A stretch of 64,000 bases of DNA from Sycobia sp. Sy_11. Its lineage: Eukaryota > Arthropoda > Insecta > Hymenoptera > Epichrysomallidae. The position numbers and the translations under genes were made by a program. The notes under the pieces were generated by a model. It saw only the letters and a program-made list of their open reading frames with translations, ran no database searches and had not been told where the DNA came from. Of the stretch, positions 34,595 to 46,401 are shown piece after piece; position 1 is the stretch's first letter, and every line of letters starts with the position of its first letter. Where the stretch lies: contig JACCIC010000178.1 of NCBI GenBank assembly GCA_018907035.1, positions 868,001 to 932,000 of the forward strand, written 5' to 3'.

Positions 34595-35284
34595 GGGCCA
34601 ATAAATACTTGTTTAACGTGTAATCTAATTGTTATAACATCTCCTCGAAAATTCACAAGATTCCCGATTTGATCGACGATGCGTAATACTATATGATCTA
34701 TGCACTTGACGGTGACTGGAAGGAAAATGACATGTGAAGGTACTTCAATGATCTTATATCCTGGTGGCACTGCTGGGAAAAATTCATGAATTGTGTGCAC
34801 ACGAAGATCATTTATATAAGCACCAGCTGTAATACTGCACTCTATTCTCAATGAATTTATCTTTAGAATAGTTACTGGTAAATTAGAGTTGTGTCGAATA
34901 CCTGCCTCCAAAATTCGCTGTTGAAATCTCAAGAGTTTACCAACTGAATCTTTAGGTTCAAAATTGATTTGATGTACTACACTCAATAACACTACGAAGT
35001 GTGCTGTTAATAAGCTCAAGACTTAATATTATACCTTTAGAAGTCAATCTCTCCTTCAGGTAATTTACAATATCTTTAATTGCGTAACTACCGGTCGGTA
35101 GTGTAATTTCTTCTTTATCAATATAGAATTTGTTGTTGCTTTCATCAATATTGGGAATCGAGTTAAATGTGAAAGGCTCGACTAAAATGAGAACATAATT
35201 TTTATTAGATGAGAGCTCAATAGGAGGAAAATATTGAGCTTCAAGAATAGATGATGTGCCAGAAATAAATAATTTATTCTTCAT
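34591..35284 (-). pseudogene. Minor capsid protein candidate (penton-like), Polinton B
   Basis: ATG 35284, about 231 codons, with a frameshift near 34985-34975. N-terminal part includes FNSIPNIDESNNKFYID; C-terminal part includes LRIECSITAGAYINDLRVHTI, EFFPAVPPGYKIIEVP and a final beta strand ending IRLHVK. All-beta character and about 230-aa length fit the single-jelly-roll minor capsid (penton) of Polintons. Remnant C carries the same gene directly after the protease. Function inferred from size, fold character and neighbours. Confidence 0.5.
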
Positions 35285-35324
35285 GGTTAAATGAATAATG
35301 ACTGGTTTTACAAGATGTTTGATA

Positions 35325-36076
35325 TTATATAGAACTACTTCGAAGATTATTACATAAAAATTGCAGGCATAAATGACCGAAAATATATGTATTAAAATCT
35401 TGATATCTTGCATAATTATGCATAAGTTCAGCATTATCAAAGTAGAATATAAGGACTAAGCGTGGATTTAAGTCACCAAAGCTATCGAAATATAACACTC
35501 TATTGCCTTATTTTCGATATGCAACCGAATGAGCTCCAGGACCACTGGCATTATTTAGGTTTATAATACCTGAATCATTATATTGAGGACCATTGTTTGG
35601 CAGTGCATTACGCATAAATACACCATGAAATGCGGACATTATTAAAACACGAGCATATTTTCTTAAATCAATGTCGGATAAAGGTCGCTCGGGCAATTCT
35701 ACAGAGAAACTTTTTTTTTTTAATCCCTTGCCATAAAAACCATAACCTTTTTGTGAGGTTTCAAATAATGACCTTTTCCAAGAGCAATTGCTTCAATTGT
35801 TTTATTATGTCTTCGATTTTCTTCCAATTCTTGCCTTGCTGCTTTTGTATCATTAACACCTTTTGCTATTCCAGCAGCACCCCCTGCCAATGCTCTAATT
35901 GCACTCAAACCGGCAAATAGAGGTATAAGAAATGTTAAAAGACCGCCAAGTTTTTGAGGAAGTGGCAATATCCTTGGAATTGTAACACTGCCTTTACCGC
36001 CAGCGTTCTTAAAAGTTTCACGAGCGCCCTTTAATGCAGAGCGAACTAGTTTTTGAGAACTTATATTTTGAATCAT
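35325..36076 (-). pseudogene. Capsid precursor/adenain-like protease gene, Polinton B
   Basis: ATG 36076. N-terminal 115 codons: RSALKGARETFKNAGGKG, a hydrophobic LPQKLGGLLTFLIPLFAGLS segment (possible membrane-active helix) and an Ala/Glu helix. After a frame break near 35720 the protease follows: ARVLIMSAFHGVFMR, DSGIINL, GAHSVAY (the His is present, the next residue Ser), an in-frame TAA (35508-35510), YFDSFGDL, and the Cys region FGHLCLQFL, where the position I would expect for the nucleophile next to GHLCL is Phe. Same fusion order as in remnant A. Adenain cleaves capsid precursors in adenoviruses; that role is inferred here. Confidence 0.6.
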
Positions 36077-36109
36077 TGAATATGAAGCAGATTTAATTTT
36101 TTTTTCATG

Positions 36110-36205
36110 GTGACTTATTGTTTTTACCAGGCAGTTTCTTATTTTTCTGCTTTAATCCCATTCCTAACTTTACTTTAAGTTTCATTGCATTATAAACGGC
36201 AAGTG
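36110..36205 (-). pseudogene. PLA2-like protein, C-terminal tail only (Polinton B)
   Basis: Minus strand: YNAMKLKVKLGMGLKQKNKK and LPGKNN match the Lys-rich end of the gene at 966-1325. Upstream of codon Ala (36205) the sequence switches to an unrelated plus-strand gene, so the calcium loop and dyad are deleted. Confidence 0.7.
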
Positions 36206-36770
36206 CAGTCAAATGCAACTCAATATCTTGGAAAATATTTAGCTATGGTGGATCTTATTCGCCATACAATTCTAGATTTTGTGTATCGAGTACATAAGGA
36301 AAATAATGATTTTATCCTTGGAAATTTACCGATAAATTCCACCAACAGCAATGTCATAGTCAATAATACACAATACCCCATCACTAATGGATTATTGGAA
36401 CTATTATTTAGGAAATTACCAAAGCTAAAACTTATTAACAATAACGATCGTCAAACTTAATAGAAAATTCTTGAAGCATCGAATGCTGATAACGAAGATT
36501 ATGATAAAAATCAAGGAATGTGTGTAATGAAAAATAAATTTTTTTTTAGAAATTATTTTACCGATGTTTACGAAAAAAGGTGGAGGTATTTTACCTCGAT
36601 TTAAAATTGTGCAAAAAAATATGCCATTAGAGTATACATAGGTATACTCGGATAATCTGAATAAGTTAGTAAACCTATTAAGAGTATTGTCAGCTGAAGG
36701 ATTTGCGGGAAATTAAAGTCACAGGAATGAAATATACTCTATTGTCGAGGAGCTGCGCGAGGCTGGTGTA
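36206..36770 (+). pseudogene. Conserved Polinton gene of unknown function (D-helix family)
   Basis: Open to about 36460: MVDLIRHTILDFVYRVHKEN, YPITNGLLELLF, LKLINNNDR; then frameshifted pieces up to about 36770 including LRVLSAEGF-like and a final I-V-E-E-L-R-E segment. Remnant D carries the C-terminal part in better frame (VYWDDPNELVERLRLL, IIEELRE at 63715-63575). Family frequent next to arthropod Polinton integrases; no known domain. Confidence 0.5.
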
Positions 36771-36811
36771 ATATATTAATGCACAATCAGAATACTCCAA
36801 TCAGTTTAACA

Positions 36812-37131
36812 ATGAGTGTCGACGTATTCGGACGTAAGCAAGAAAAACCGGTAGCCACAGTCCATCTGGCGTTGGATTTAAATTTACTTATAATAGTCAA
36901 TACGACAGCGAAAATAAACGACTGTGTAGTCTTGCACTACCAGTTAAATTAACTGATACAGTTGATTTGGATACATTGAGAACTCGTGTGCAAGAGGAAA
37001 CGTCAAACTTATTAAAACTTTTGAGTGAGGTAAATGGAAAAATCGATGTTTTACCAGCAATACCACCATCTATAGTAGAATTGGAAAAACGAATTGCTGA
37101 ATCAAAAACTTCATTAAATGCGTATGAATAG
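36812..37131 (+). pseudogene. Conserved Polinton gene with coiled-coil tail
   Basis: ATG 36812, MSVDVFGRK; a frameshift near 36860 leads to NKRLCSLALPV and then a heptad-rich C-terminus (VDLDTLRTRVQEETSNLLKL, ELEKRIAESK) to TAG 37129-37131. Remnant D has the same start (MSLDVFGR, with RGPPGIDF) at 63537. The short N-terminal motif plus trimer-like coiled coil would suit a fibre or scaffold protein, but that is speculation. Confidence 0.5.
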
Positions 37132-38104
37132 ATAATTAGAATTGAATTGATTTCTATTACTAACAAGATAAAACAACTTATGGAGTTAGCAGGAAAAACG
37201 CACAATGAAGTATTCAAAGAAAAAATGGAAACGAAGAGGGAAATTCATAAGCCTGCTCGTCGAAATTATATTCGACGACAATTTGAACTACGTGATATAG
37301 ATGGGACATGGCAAGTAAATCTCGTGGAAATGCAACCTTATGCTCGAGAAAATAAAGGATACAAATACATAATTACAGTCATTGATAGCTTATCAAAATT
37401 TACATGGGCTATACCTTTGAAGCGAAAAACTGGTAAAGATGTGGCAACAGCTTTTAATACTATTCTCATGCATACACCAAACGATCTACATACAGATAGA
37501 GGCAATAATTTTACAATGCAGAGTTTCAAGACCTAATGAAAAAAAATAAAAGTAATCTGTACTCAACATATAGTAATCTCAAAGCATCTATATGCGAACG
37601 TTTCAATCATACTTTGAAAGAAAAAATGTGGATACAGTTTAGTGTCCGCGGAACATATAAGTGGATTAATATTTTACCGAATTTAATAACTTCTTATAAT
37701 GCGACAAAGCATGGAACTATCGGAGTCAAGCCTAAAGATGTTACATCTGCAAATAAAGCAAAAATTTTAAAAACCTTACTTGGCAGAACAAAAAGAAGGA
37801 AAAAAATTAATAGATTTAGGTTGCAGATAAAGTAAGAGTGAGTAAACTGACGCAGAGTTTTCGGAAAGGATATACACCTAACTGGTCTACAGAAGTATTC
37901 AGCATCTGTAGTGTTGCAGCAACGAATCCAATAACTTACCATTTAAAAGATTATAAAAATCAACCCATCGCTGGATCTTTCTATGAACAAGAGCTGTTAC
38001 TTACCAAGTATTCAGATGTTTACCTCGTTGAAAAAATTTTTAAACGTCGAGAAGATAAAATTTTCGTCAAGTGGCTTGGATTTGATAGTACTCATAGTAG
38101 TTAG
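37132..38104 (+). pseudogene. Polinton integrase with chromodomain
   Basis: Retrovirus-type integrase: HKPARRNYIRRQF just before the core, then TWQVNLVEM, where the first catalytic Asp is Asn (AAT 37318-37320); GYKYIITVIDSLSKFTWAIP; DLHTDRGNNF with the second Asp; stop TAA 37534-37536; then SICERFNHTLK with the catalytic Glu; a basic linker; and a chromodomain-like end (LVEKIFKRREDKIFVKWLGF) at about 38020-38100. The N-terminal zinc domain is missing: the frame starts directly after the preceding gene. Polinton integrases join the terminal repeats to a 6-bp staggered target; the ATCGAT duplication here fits. Confidence 0.85.
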
Positions 38105-38272
38105 ACTAATAAAGAGAGTGTGCAACTCAAGTGATAAGAAATTATAAAATAAGAATATGTAAAGTAATTTCGTATACAACGAGGATAAATAAACACAGCT
38201 ATAGTTAAAATAAAAATCGTTTTTAATTTATTTCACTTTATACATATAGTTAAACTATGATATATCATCTTA

Positions 38273-38400
<128 letters not shown>

Positions 38401-38404
38401 TATT

Positions 38405-38700
38405 TGTTTATACTGTGATGAATTTAAAATGATCTTCACCCATAGATTTTATGAACAGCTTTAATTTATTTGCATATTTACACATATTATTGAAGAAGTT
38501 TTCATCTTTGATTAACGCTCTCGAAATACTAGTCGGTAACACTTAAATTCACTATCAAGTTCGACTACTGATTTCCATCCGAATTTAGTGTTAACTTTTT
38601 TTTATTGTAGTGATTATGTGATTTTTATTTTTTCTTAATTCACCAATTTTTTGTGGGCAGAAAGCCACCTCGTGATATATTATTCAACGTTTTCAAATCC
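38405..38700 (-). pseudogene. Small decayed Polinton gene
   Basis: Minus strand pieces in two frames: ISRGGFLPTK (about 38665), KIGELRKNKNHIITTIKK, NTKFGWKSVVELDSEFKCYR and KLKLFIKSMGEDHF. Reads as one small basic protein with frameshifts. No function recognised. Confidence 0.4.
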
Positions 38701-38996
38701 ATCTGTAAAATAATATAAATTATTTAAATTTTTATGTTAAAATTTTTTAGTAACATGTACACGTTAAAATTAAAAGAAAAACTATACACACCTGAATTGA
38801 TGAATTGTCTGGCTGAATGTAGTCTTCATTGAAATTCGAAATGAAATCGGCAGCCGTTAGCTACGCTATCAATTGAGTATACGACTCAGCACCAGGAAAC
38901 GTCATTTAAGGAGTATGTTCCATTATATATGATTAACGTTGAACCAAATACTGCTTGCTTACAATTACAATCAAGAACTAAACACTAAATAACTGA

Positions 38997-41900
38997 TCAA
39001 TTTCTACAGTTTGGTTTTTTTGGTCGTATTTCCTCATCCATAAGGTCTATATCCCCTCCATCTTCCCCCTGCATATCGATTGAGCTTAATCGTCGTTTAT
39101 GTAAGCTTTCTCGCTCTCCGCTTCTCGTTTCTCTTCCGATTACTTCTGATGACCCTTGTAGACTCGAAGAGCTTTCCTTGTCTCGAATACATATTATGAC
39201 TTGTTTAGTCGACTGTTGTACAAAGTGACTAATGCCCTTGTCTCCTTGTTTCTCATTGCATCTTGTTCAGTTAATGGTTGTTGTGATATTTTTTCGTTTG
39301 CATTGGCATTTCTCATCTCTCTAGCGACTCATTCATTTAATGCAAGTTCATGTTCACGTATGCTGTAATGACCCCATGGAAGAGCATCTGTAGATTCTGT
39401 TTCTATAAAACGCTTATCATCAAAAGGAATTAAGGCTATTTTATTTTGTTTTTCTGTTTATAAAATATAAAGTCTTGATAGAATATTGTACTGATCTCTA
39501 TGAATAATGGCTCTTTCTTCGAAGCAATGAACATAATCTTCAAAATTAATTGTAATTTTCACAATAGTACTTTTAACACCCTTGGCCCTCTTAATCTGTT
39601 CTTGTCCTTGAATCTTCATACTATACATTTTACTCCGCAATACAATAAATCCAGTTAAAATTTTTCCATTATACTCACCCTTCATGAGTCTAACAATTTT
39701 CTTATTTTTTGCGGTATTTTATAAGGATTAATCTGTGGATAATCTGATCAAATATATCTGTATCAAATTCATGAATGTTCTTCCGCATCAAATCGTACAT
39801 ATCAATGTTTTTTACTTCATATGCCCAACTATCAGTATCTGTATATAATAATTTACAGTTATTAACCACTCTATTTTGCATGTATTCATAGTCAAATCTA
39901 TAAACTTTTCTTTTCGACAAATGTAATACAGACAGTCCAAGATAAATAGGTTTTCTGACCTGAATTTCAGTTCCTTGTAACTATAAGCTTCACATCTTCT
40001 CTTTTCCTTTAATTTTCCACTGTCTTTCCATAAATATCATTATTTAAGAATTTGAAAAATAACTTTACGAATTCATTTTTTGCTTATTTTCTTTTTTCGC
40101 TATTTAAACCAATATAGTCTTTAAGCCATGGTGTCCTCTTTAAACCTCTTTCGATAAACATGAGCATATCAATATCGGTAAGCTATTCTAATTTTATTTT
40201 TGTGTACTTTATCATTACATCTTACGATAGACCTGGAGTGGTATAATAATGGGCTGGGTCAAGAGGGTATGCTTGAAGGCAATTATCTCGAATGTTTTCA
40301 TATTCATCAGCCAGGAGCAATACATCAGTTTTTAAAGATAGATTTGAATATTCACCAAAACTTTGAATATCAAAATCTTGCCACACTTGAGTATTTTGAT
40401 AGCTTCAGCTGTAACGGTGGAATTATATAAATTACTGTAAAATGCATCTTTGACTGGCAATGCCATTTTTTGTAATTTATCAAACGATGAAATATATTCA
40501 TATCGGACGATTGCTTTTCTTTTAACTAATGTAATTTGCTCGTTTTATCGAAAGTCCCACTTAAAAGTATGTTCTAAAATACTATACTCTTCTAGATATG
40601 CCACTAATTTATCAATAGAACACGGCATAAATCGAAATGAATCGATAAATCTAAAACTAATATCCATGTCTTGTATATATTTTGTGAATGATATATATAT
40701 TCCTCCTTATTTTCCGGGGAAACATATACACGTCCTTCAAAATTTGTTTCGAGCTTATTAAGAATTAAATGTGCACCATACCCCCATAAATTGTGAAATA
40801 CAACAGGTATGACTTTGGAATCATTATAATTCAAATTACATGAATTATATGCAAGACTTCAGTATCGATATTTAGATTATATAAAACTGCTAACATAAAA
40901 CCTAATATACCTACCGTCTTGTGAGATGACAGTGATTTTCAACTTTAAAGTTGAAAATCAAAAAGTAGTTTAAAGTTTCAAAGTCTGGAAGTCGATTCAT
41001 CGGCTTTGCATTCTGATATACTTCTGTTATTTTTACTTAAAACTCTTGCAATTGTTGCATGAACCATTCAGCAGGTGATGGTCCTATTTCTTTAACTGTT
41101 TGTCTGTAGCTTCAGTATTCACACTGTGTCTCATCATAACTGCATTTTATATAAATCCTAATACTAATTGCATTATGTTGTTGCTTTGCATTCTTGTAAT
41201 CTTCTATTTTTTCTAACATACATTCAAAATCTGTATATATCACAAATGGTACACGCTCTTTGAATGAAAAGTATTTAAATTCTAAAATATTGTTCTTCTA
41301 TGTGGGTACTTTTATTTTACAATGATTTTTTTCTTGACAATCGATAATATGTAAGTTTAATTTTTCTTTAAATAGAAAATAATGTAAGCATCTATTTCAA
41401 AGATGAATTTTCCCATTATGTTTTATGACTTGAGAACTTATCAAGCGAGATAAATTCTTAATGCACAGATAGTGGTAACACAGATAATGGTAACTTCTAT
41501 TTATACTTTTTTCTTCATCAATATAAACATCTTGGATGATTAGTAAATTTACATGCTTTTCCTTTTTTCTAAATGTTATATAACACGGAGATACATCAAA
41601 GACATTTTTCTTCTTTTTTTTTAGCATCTATAAGTTAATGGAAATATTTTCATTTTTTTTTAAATTTAAGTATATCTATCGCCTTCATTGGAAAGTCAAT
41701 ATCCTTGAAATTAAAAATATGTTCATACTGCTTATATGCTGAAATTCGATTACTATTCATTTTAACTGGATATAAGGCAGACAAAACTGTCCATTTAAAA
41801 CATTGATCATCGTTATTTTTTATATTAGCACATGCATGTTTTTTTTCAATTATTTCAGGTAGTGTTATATTACCTTTTATTGGATTAAATTTATAAATAT

Positions 41901-42515
41901 TTATTGCTAAATTTATAATCGAATGCAACGTCCAGCCAGAATATCTCTCTTGAAACTTATCCATGTCACGCTGGATGGGTTCTTGGACATGCGTTGCATA
42001 CCAATCTTTCAAATTCGTGGTCTCAAATATTTGCGCATTACTCAGCAGACAGAACCGTATTCATTTTAATTGGTGAATTATCTTGTAACGATATTTTTAC
42101 CTGCTGCTCAACTAATTTAAATACATCATCTAAAAATATATGAATATCTTGATGTTTGATATTCGTTACAATTCTAGATTTTATGCAATTGTTAAAAGCA
42201 GATTGAATATCACTGCATGTTACCTTTGTGTCCTCCTTTTGCGATAAGTCGTCACCTTGTTAAGCGTAACAATTTAATTTGCAATAAACACTCTGAAAAT
42301 GATTCGCAAGTGTAATACATCGACGCTTCTCAGATGCCATTCTTGAATGCTTCATTATATTTGTTATCGATGTAATTGCCGCAGACGCATAATCCATCCA
42401 AAAAATAATATCCTCTATGTCAGCCATTTGTCTAGATGCAAACAGAGAGGATTCTTGAAGCCGTTGAATAACATCCTGATAATGGTCGAGTAATGCAATA
42501 ATGCTTCACAATACT
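38997..42515 (-). pseudogene. Protein-primed type B DNA polymerase (Polinton)
   Basis: Runs right to left in many frames. 42515-42010: poorly known N-terminal region. 42012-41650: SGWTLHSIINLAINIYKFNP, KNNDDQCFKWTVLSALYPVK. 41627-41397: VNLLIIQDVYIDEE, YHYLCIKNLSRLISSQ. 40834-40604: exonuclease motif II region HNLWGYGAHLILN, where the usual Asp after GY is Gly. 40450-40150: YTTPGLS and DIDMLMFIERG. At about 40148 it jumps to TPWLKDYIGLNSE, so the block with polymerase motif A is deleted. 40060-40000: FKFLNNDIYGKTVEN (motif B). 39860s: YTDTDS (motif C, intact). 39685-39380: C-terminal EYNGKILTGFIVLRSKMYS, then DALPWGHYSI. Acidic tail to 38997. Inactive. Confidence 0.88.
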
Positions 42516-43115
42516 CAACAATTTTTATTTCTTTATTTTCTTTTTCAAGAAAATATAACTAAAACAATGTATATTTTTAAAATAATTATTCCACTATAAT
42601 TTAGTTTCTACTATAACGTTAGTAGATAAATATCACCCACAAAACAGATAATAACCAGTCACACAAACACACACACACACACACATAATAAATGCGAAAC
42701 TGGAAACACTTCGAGATTGAAATCTATATCACCTATACTTGTTGCTCCGTAATTGCGATAAAGTTAGGAAAGCTCGAATAGTTCAACATTGAAAACTATA
42801 ATGCCTAAATTTACTGCATCATAACTGCTATATAGTTGGAAAAGTTCAGAAAAAATCAATATCGGAAAACGTTGTGGGAAAATTTCTTTTGTTATGGGCA
42901 TCCTTCCTATGGAAAATTTACAAAAAAGTAGATTACGGTTGCTCTAAAGGAAAACATATAGCGATCATATAGTTTACAGAAAACCTAACTTAAAACTAAG
43001 CGGTATAATATATGAATTCCACATATGTATGTATGTAATTTAAAGCAGAATGGTGGGAGTATTTATTTACCTATAAAAGTAATCGTAAAACTAAAAGAAA
43101 TCATTCTTAGTGATT

Positions 43116-43641
43116 ATGGAGTACATCGTAGACGTGCAAGGCTTCAAGAGCTGTTCGAATGAATTTATTTTGAAAAAAGTTGCGATAATTTCTCTTGAAG
43201 ATGAAGCGCCAAGAGTTTATTTGTTTAAAGCACCGAAAAAATGGTGTAGACTTTCTGAGAAAGAGAAGAGTGAGAATCGCTGGTTAGAACGTAATTATCA
43301 CGGGCTACCGTGGAGTTCAGGTGATATACTATATGAAAATATAGAAAAAACAATTAGTAATTATTTAATAAATGCTCATACGATCAATATAGAAGGTCTT
43401 TAAAAAAAAGACACCTGCAAAAATTTTCGGATAATGTAAAAAATATCGAGGACTTAAAGAGTTCTCCATTATGGAAATTACAATCATATGTATATATGTA
43501 CTGCACTCACTATATATTATGCTTTACAGCAGTATGTGCAGTACAGAATGCATATCTATTGAAATCCTGGATTCTCAAATATCATCATTCACCGCCATCA
43601 CAAGAAATTAATGAAACAGATTTATTTTCGCTATATAATTA
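43116..43641 (+). pseudogene. Conserved Polinton gene of unknown function (right copy)
   Basis: ATG 43116; MEYIVDVQGFKSCSNEFIL, an acidic linker, WLERNYHGLPWSSGDILYEN, open to TAA 43401-43403. In the next frame, entered at an A-run at 43402-43409, reading continues through KKRHLQKFSD to CAVQNAYLLKSW and stops at TAG 43641. One single-base indel therefore separates two halves of a gene of about 175 codons, paralogous to 32645-33079. Lies at the opposite end of the element and also points to its terminal repeat. Here the acidic residue of VDVQ is kept. Confidence 0.6.
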
Positions 43642-43716
43642 GTACAATTAAAATTAAACTTAAAGCATTTCTAAACTAAAAAAAACATAACGAAAAAACC
43701 TTTTATTGATATTATA

Positions 43717-43956
43717 TTGTTTTCGAAAATAGAGTTTCGCCTGAGGTGTCTGCCTTGTGTAGAGAAAGATTCTTTCTCTATAACTGCATATGAAATAGAG
43801 GAAAGAAAGACAAGAAAAATTATTACAGAAACGTTCTCCAACACTGCTCAAACGAATTCTAATCTATACAAGGGAGGTCCATGGATACGTATACCAACGC
43901 GACCGTCACAAGTGCTGAAGAAACGTAGAAGAATTATGAATGAAGATGCAAGATAA
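43717..43956 (+). CDS. Short open frame near the Polinton right end
   Basis: 79 codons from an ATG, charged, with KRRRIMNEDAR at the end. No homologue recognised; not seen in the other Polinton remnants. Could be chance. Confidence 0.2.
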   Translation: MFSKIEFRLRCLPCVEKDSFSITAYEIEERKTRKIITETFSNTAQTNSNLYKGGPWIRIPTRPSQVLKKRRRIMNEDAR

Positions 43957-44042
43957 AGTGTTTGAGAAATTCATTTTAAAGCTCTCGAGAAAATTTTACC
44001 AAAGAATGAACCCTCAGTATTGACCAAAGCAAAGTTGTAAAA

Positions 44043-44050
44043 ATGTGCGC

Positions 44051-44094
<44 letters not shown>
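44043..44094. repeat. Microsatellite (GC)n-(GT)n
   Basis: GC run merging into a GT run. Confidence 0.95.
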
Positions 44095-44095
<1 letters not shown>

Positions 44096-44319
44096 ATATA
44101 ATGTTTTAAGATTAGCTAATGAAATATAATTGCAAATCCTGAGTGTGCTGCTCTGTACTACGCTTACCAAAACGCACGTATTGTAGAATCCTCCTATTTA
44201 ATTAATAAATTTGTAATTCTGAATTCCATAAATTAACTCTAAAAAACTTGGCGAATATTTTATTTATTTCTAAGTATAGATCCTTTGATTGTATGCTTCA
44301 TATATTTTATAATTATGTT

Positions 44320-44321
<2 letters not shown>

Positions 44322-44360
<39 letters not shown>
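44322..44360. repeat. Microsatellite (TA)n
   Basis: TA run. The following 44361-44828 holds no recognisable gene. Confidence 0.95.
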
Positions 44361-44362
<2 letters not shown>

Positions 44363-44828
44363 ATAATATAAAAATGAAGATAAAAGGAGAGTATTAGCGA
44401 TGAGTAAATTTCATAAACACCCCGGTTCTGATTATTGATTCTTACACTGAGACAAAAGTGTTGTCTATTCATTGTCATATAATTCTCTCCATCTCTCTCT
44501 TGCAGCCGCGCGAGATCGTATTAACTTATTGATCGGAAATATGAGACCATCAACAGGCTGACTATTGACTGGCAACTCATTCTCAAGCACTTATAGCATT
44601 AGGATAGAGAATAGGACTGCATATTGTGTACAATTCCTTAAACTACTTCAATGAATGTAAATTATAACATAAGAGAAATAATAAGAAACTAAATTTATTA
44701 TGTATAGTCAAGAAGACACATTGATAATCAGTGAAGAGGATTATAATATAGGAGTAAGTATACATGTCCCCCATTATTGATCTGAACTATGGGACAAAGT
44801 GCTGACTCCCAGGTCAAACAAAGGCATC

Positions 44829-44964
44829 GTCAAGTGCACCGGTAGCAAGAGAACGAGAGAGAGAGAGAGAGTTATATAGCTCTCTCCCCCTACTCTGTCC
44901 CATATTAAGGTGACAGCGGTCGCTCAACACCACTCTACAACGACATAGAATACCACGCACTGTA

Positions 44965-44998
<34 letters not shown>

Positions 44999-45115
44999 GA
45001 ATATAACACTAGGGGAGACAGGCGCAGTGCGACGTCATGGCGCGTGACGTCAGCGCTGTGAGCTAAGAGCGTTCAGAATCGCCGGAAGTAATGACGTAGG
45101 GGGCGCGTGACGTTA
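44829..45115 (-). repeat. Extra terminal-repeat unit at the Polinton right end
   Basis: A second, diverged copy of the inner 290 bp of the right terminal repeat, in the same orientation: CCCATATTAAGG, GA run, CTAGGGGAGACAGGCGCAGTG, GTGAGCTAAGAG, CGCCGGAAGTAATGACGTAG. Both units begin (inner side) with a GGTAGCAAGAG or AGTAGCAAAAG word. Confidence 0.85.
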
Positions 45116-45253
45116 CCAGTAGCAAAAGACAGAGAGAGAGAGAAAGGGGGGGAGCTATATAGTTCTCGCTCCCTTTACTCTGTTCCATATTAGGGTGCTA
45201 GGTGGGGTCGTGCAACGGTACCCTTGAATGGCAAAAAAGAAATCTGCGCGCTG

Positions 45254-45300
<47 letters not shown>

Positions 45301-45470
45301 AAATATATAGCGCTAGGGGAGGTAGGCACAGCGTGATGTTAACACTGTGAGCTAAGAGAGTTCAGGATCACCGGAAGTGATGACGTAGGGGCTCGCGATG
45401 TAGGGCTTGTGACGTACGTCAGCTCACCATTAGTTCCGGTGATCCAGAACTCTCTTAGCTATATACTACT
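45116..45470 (-). repeat. Polinton B right terminal inverted repeat
   Basis: Reverse complement matches 32230-32625, outer end AGTAGTATATAGCTAAGAGA. Contains TGACGT motifs at 45381-45386 and 45410-45415, an overlapping ACGTCA at 45416-45421 and CCGGAAGT at 45371-45378. Confidence 0.9.
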
Positions 45471-45476
45471 ATCGAT
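45471..45476. repeat. Target-site duplication ATCGAT, right (Polinton B)
   Basis: Pairs with 32224-32229. Confidence 0.85.
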
Positions 45477-45572
45477 GATTTAAGATAATTAATTCTTTTT
45501 CATGAATCTACACATGGATAAAATAATGTGAAAATCATCTCAGATATTTATAAATGATATCATCACTTTATT

Positions 45573-46397
45573 AAACTGTAATTCTATTAAAAGTATTTAG
45601 TTAAATAATTAATCGTGAAGCCACCGAAATGTATTATACAGTTTAGCATACACCGTCTTGGCTTCACTATATTCAGTAATATATCCGATTTATACAGTAA
45701 AATAATATCTAAAATATCTATCTAAACACTTCTCTATCTATCAATTTATATTCCTATTGATAATTTTATCCTCTGAAAATTTTCTATCTCGATTCTCCCC
45801 TGAAGCATCGGCAGTGGTGTGGCTGTACTGAGATAGTCCTGTTACCCTGTTTTTTTGAAAAAAATTTTATAATTTTGTTTTTTTGAGCGCAGATTACGAA
45901 TATTATAATAACTTTAGACCAAAATTAAATATTTATTCCCAAATCCATGACAATTCCATGAAAATCATCGTTTGTTCAATTTAGCATAGAAAATAAAAAA
46001 TTTTTTTAAAAAAATTAAAGCCAAAATCATATTGCTCATTACAATACATTTTTTTGTTGTATACAATTTTTTATTCAAACTATATATTTTTTGAGAAAAG
46101 TTTAACAATTTTGTTTTCGGATCTCCTAAATAATTCTACGTTTATACGATTATTGTTATACAGATCTTTGAATAAATTTTTCTCGAAAAATTCTGATTGA
46201 GAAAATCCATCACATAGTATAAAAAATGTATTTTCGTAAAATATACGACTATTGTCTGAAATATATTTTGTGATTTTAAGTCAACTAAAATAAAATTGGA
46301 TAATTTTAAATAAATAATTTTTTTTAACTTGAAAAATGAATTATTTGTTTAACGTAAATAACTATTTTTCATTATAAAAAAAATATATTTAAATGTA
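45573..46397. other. AT-rich spacer
   Basis: No gene or repeat recognised. Confidence 0.5.
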
Positions 46398-46401
46398 TTA
46401 A

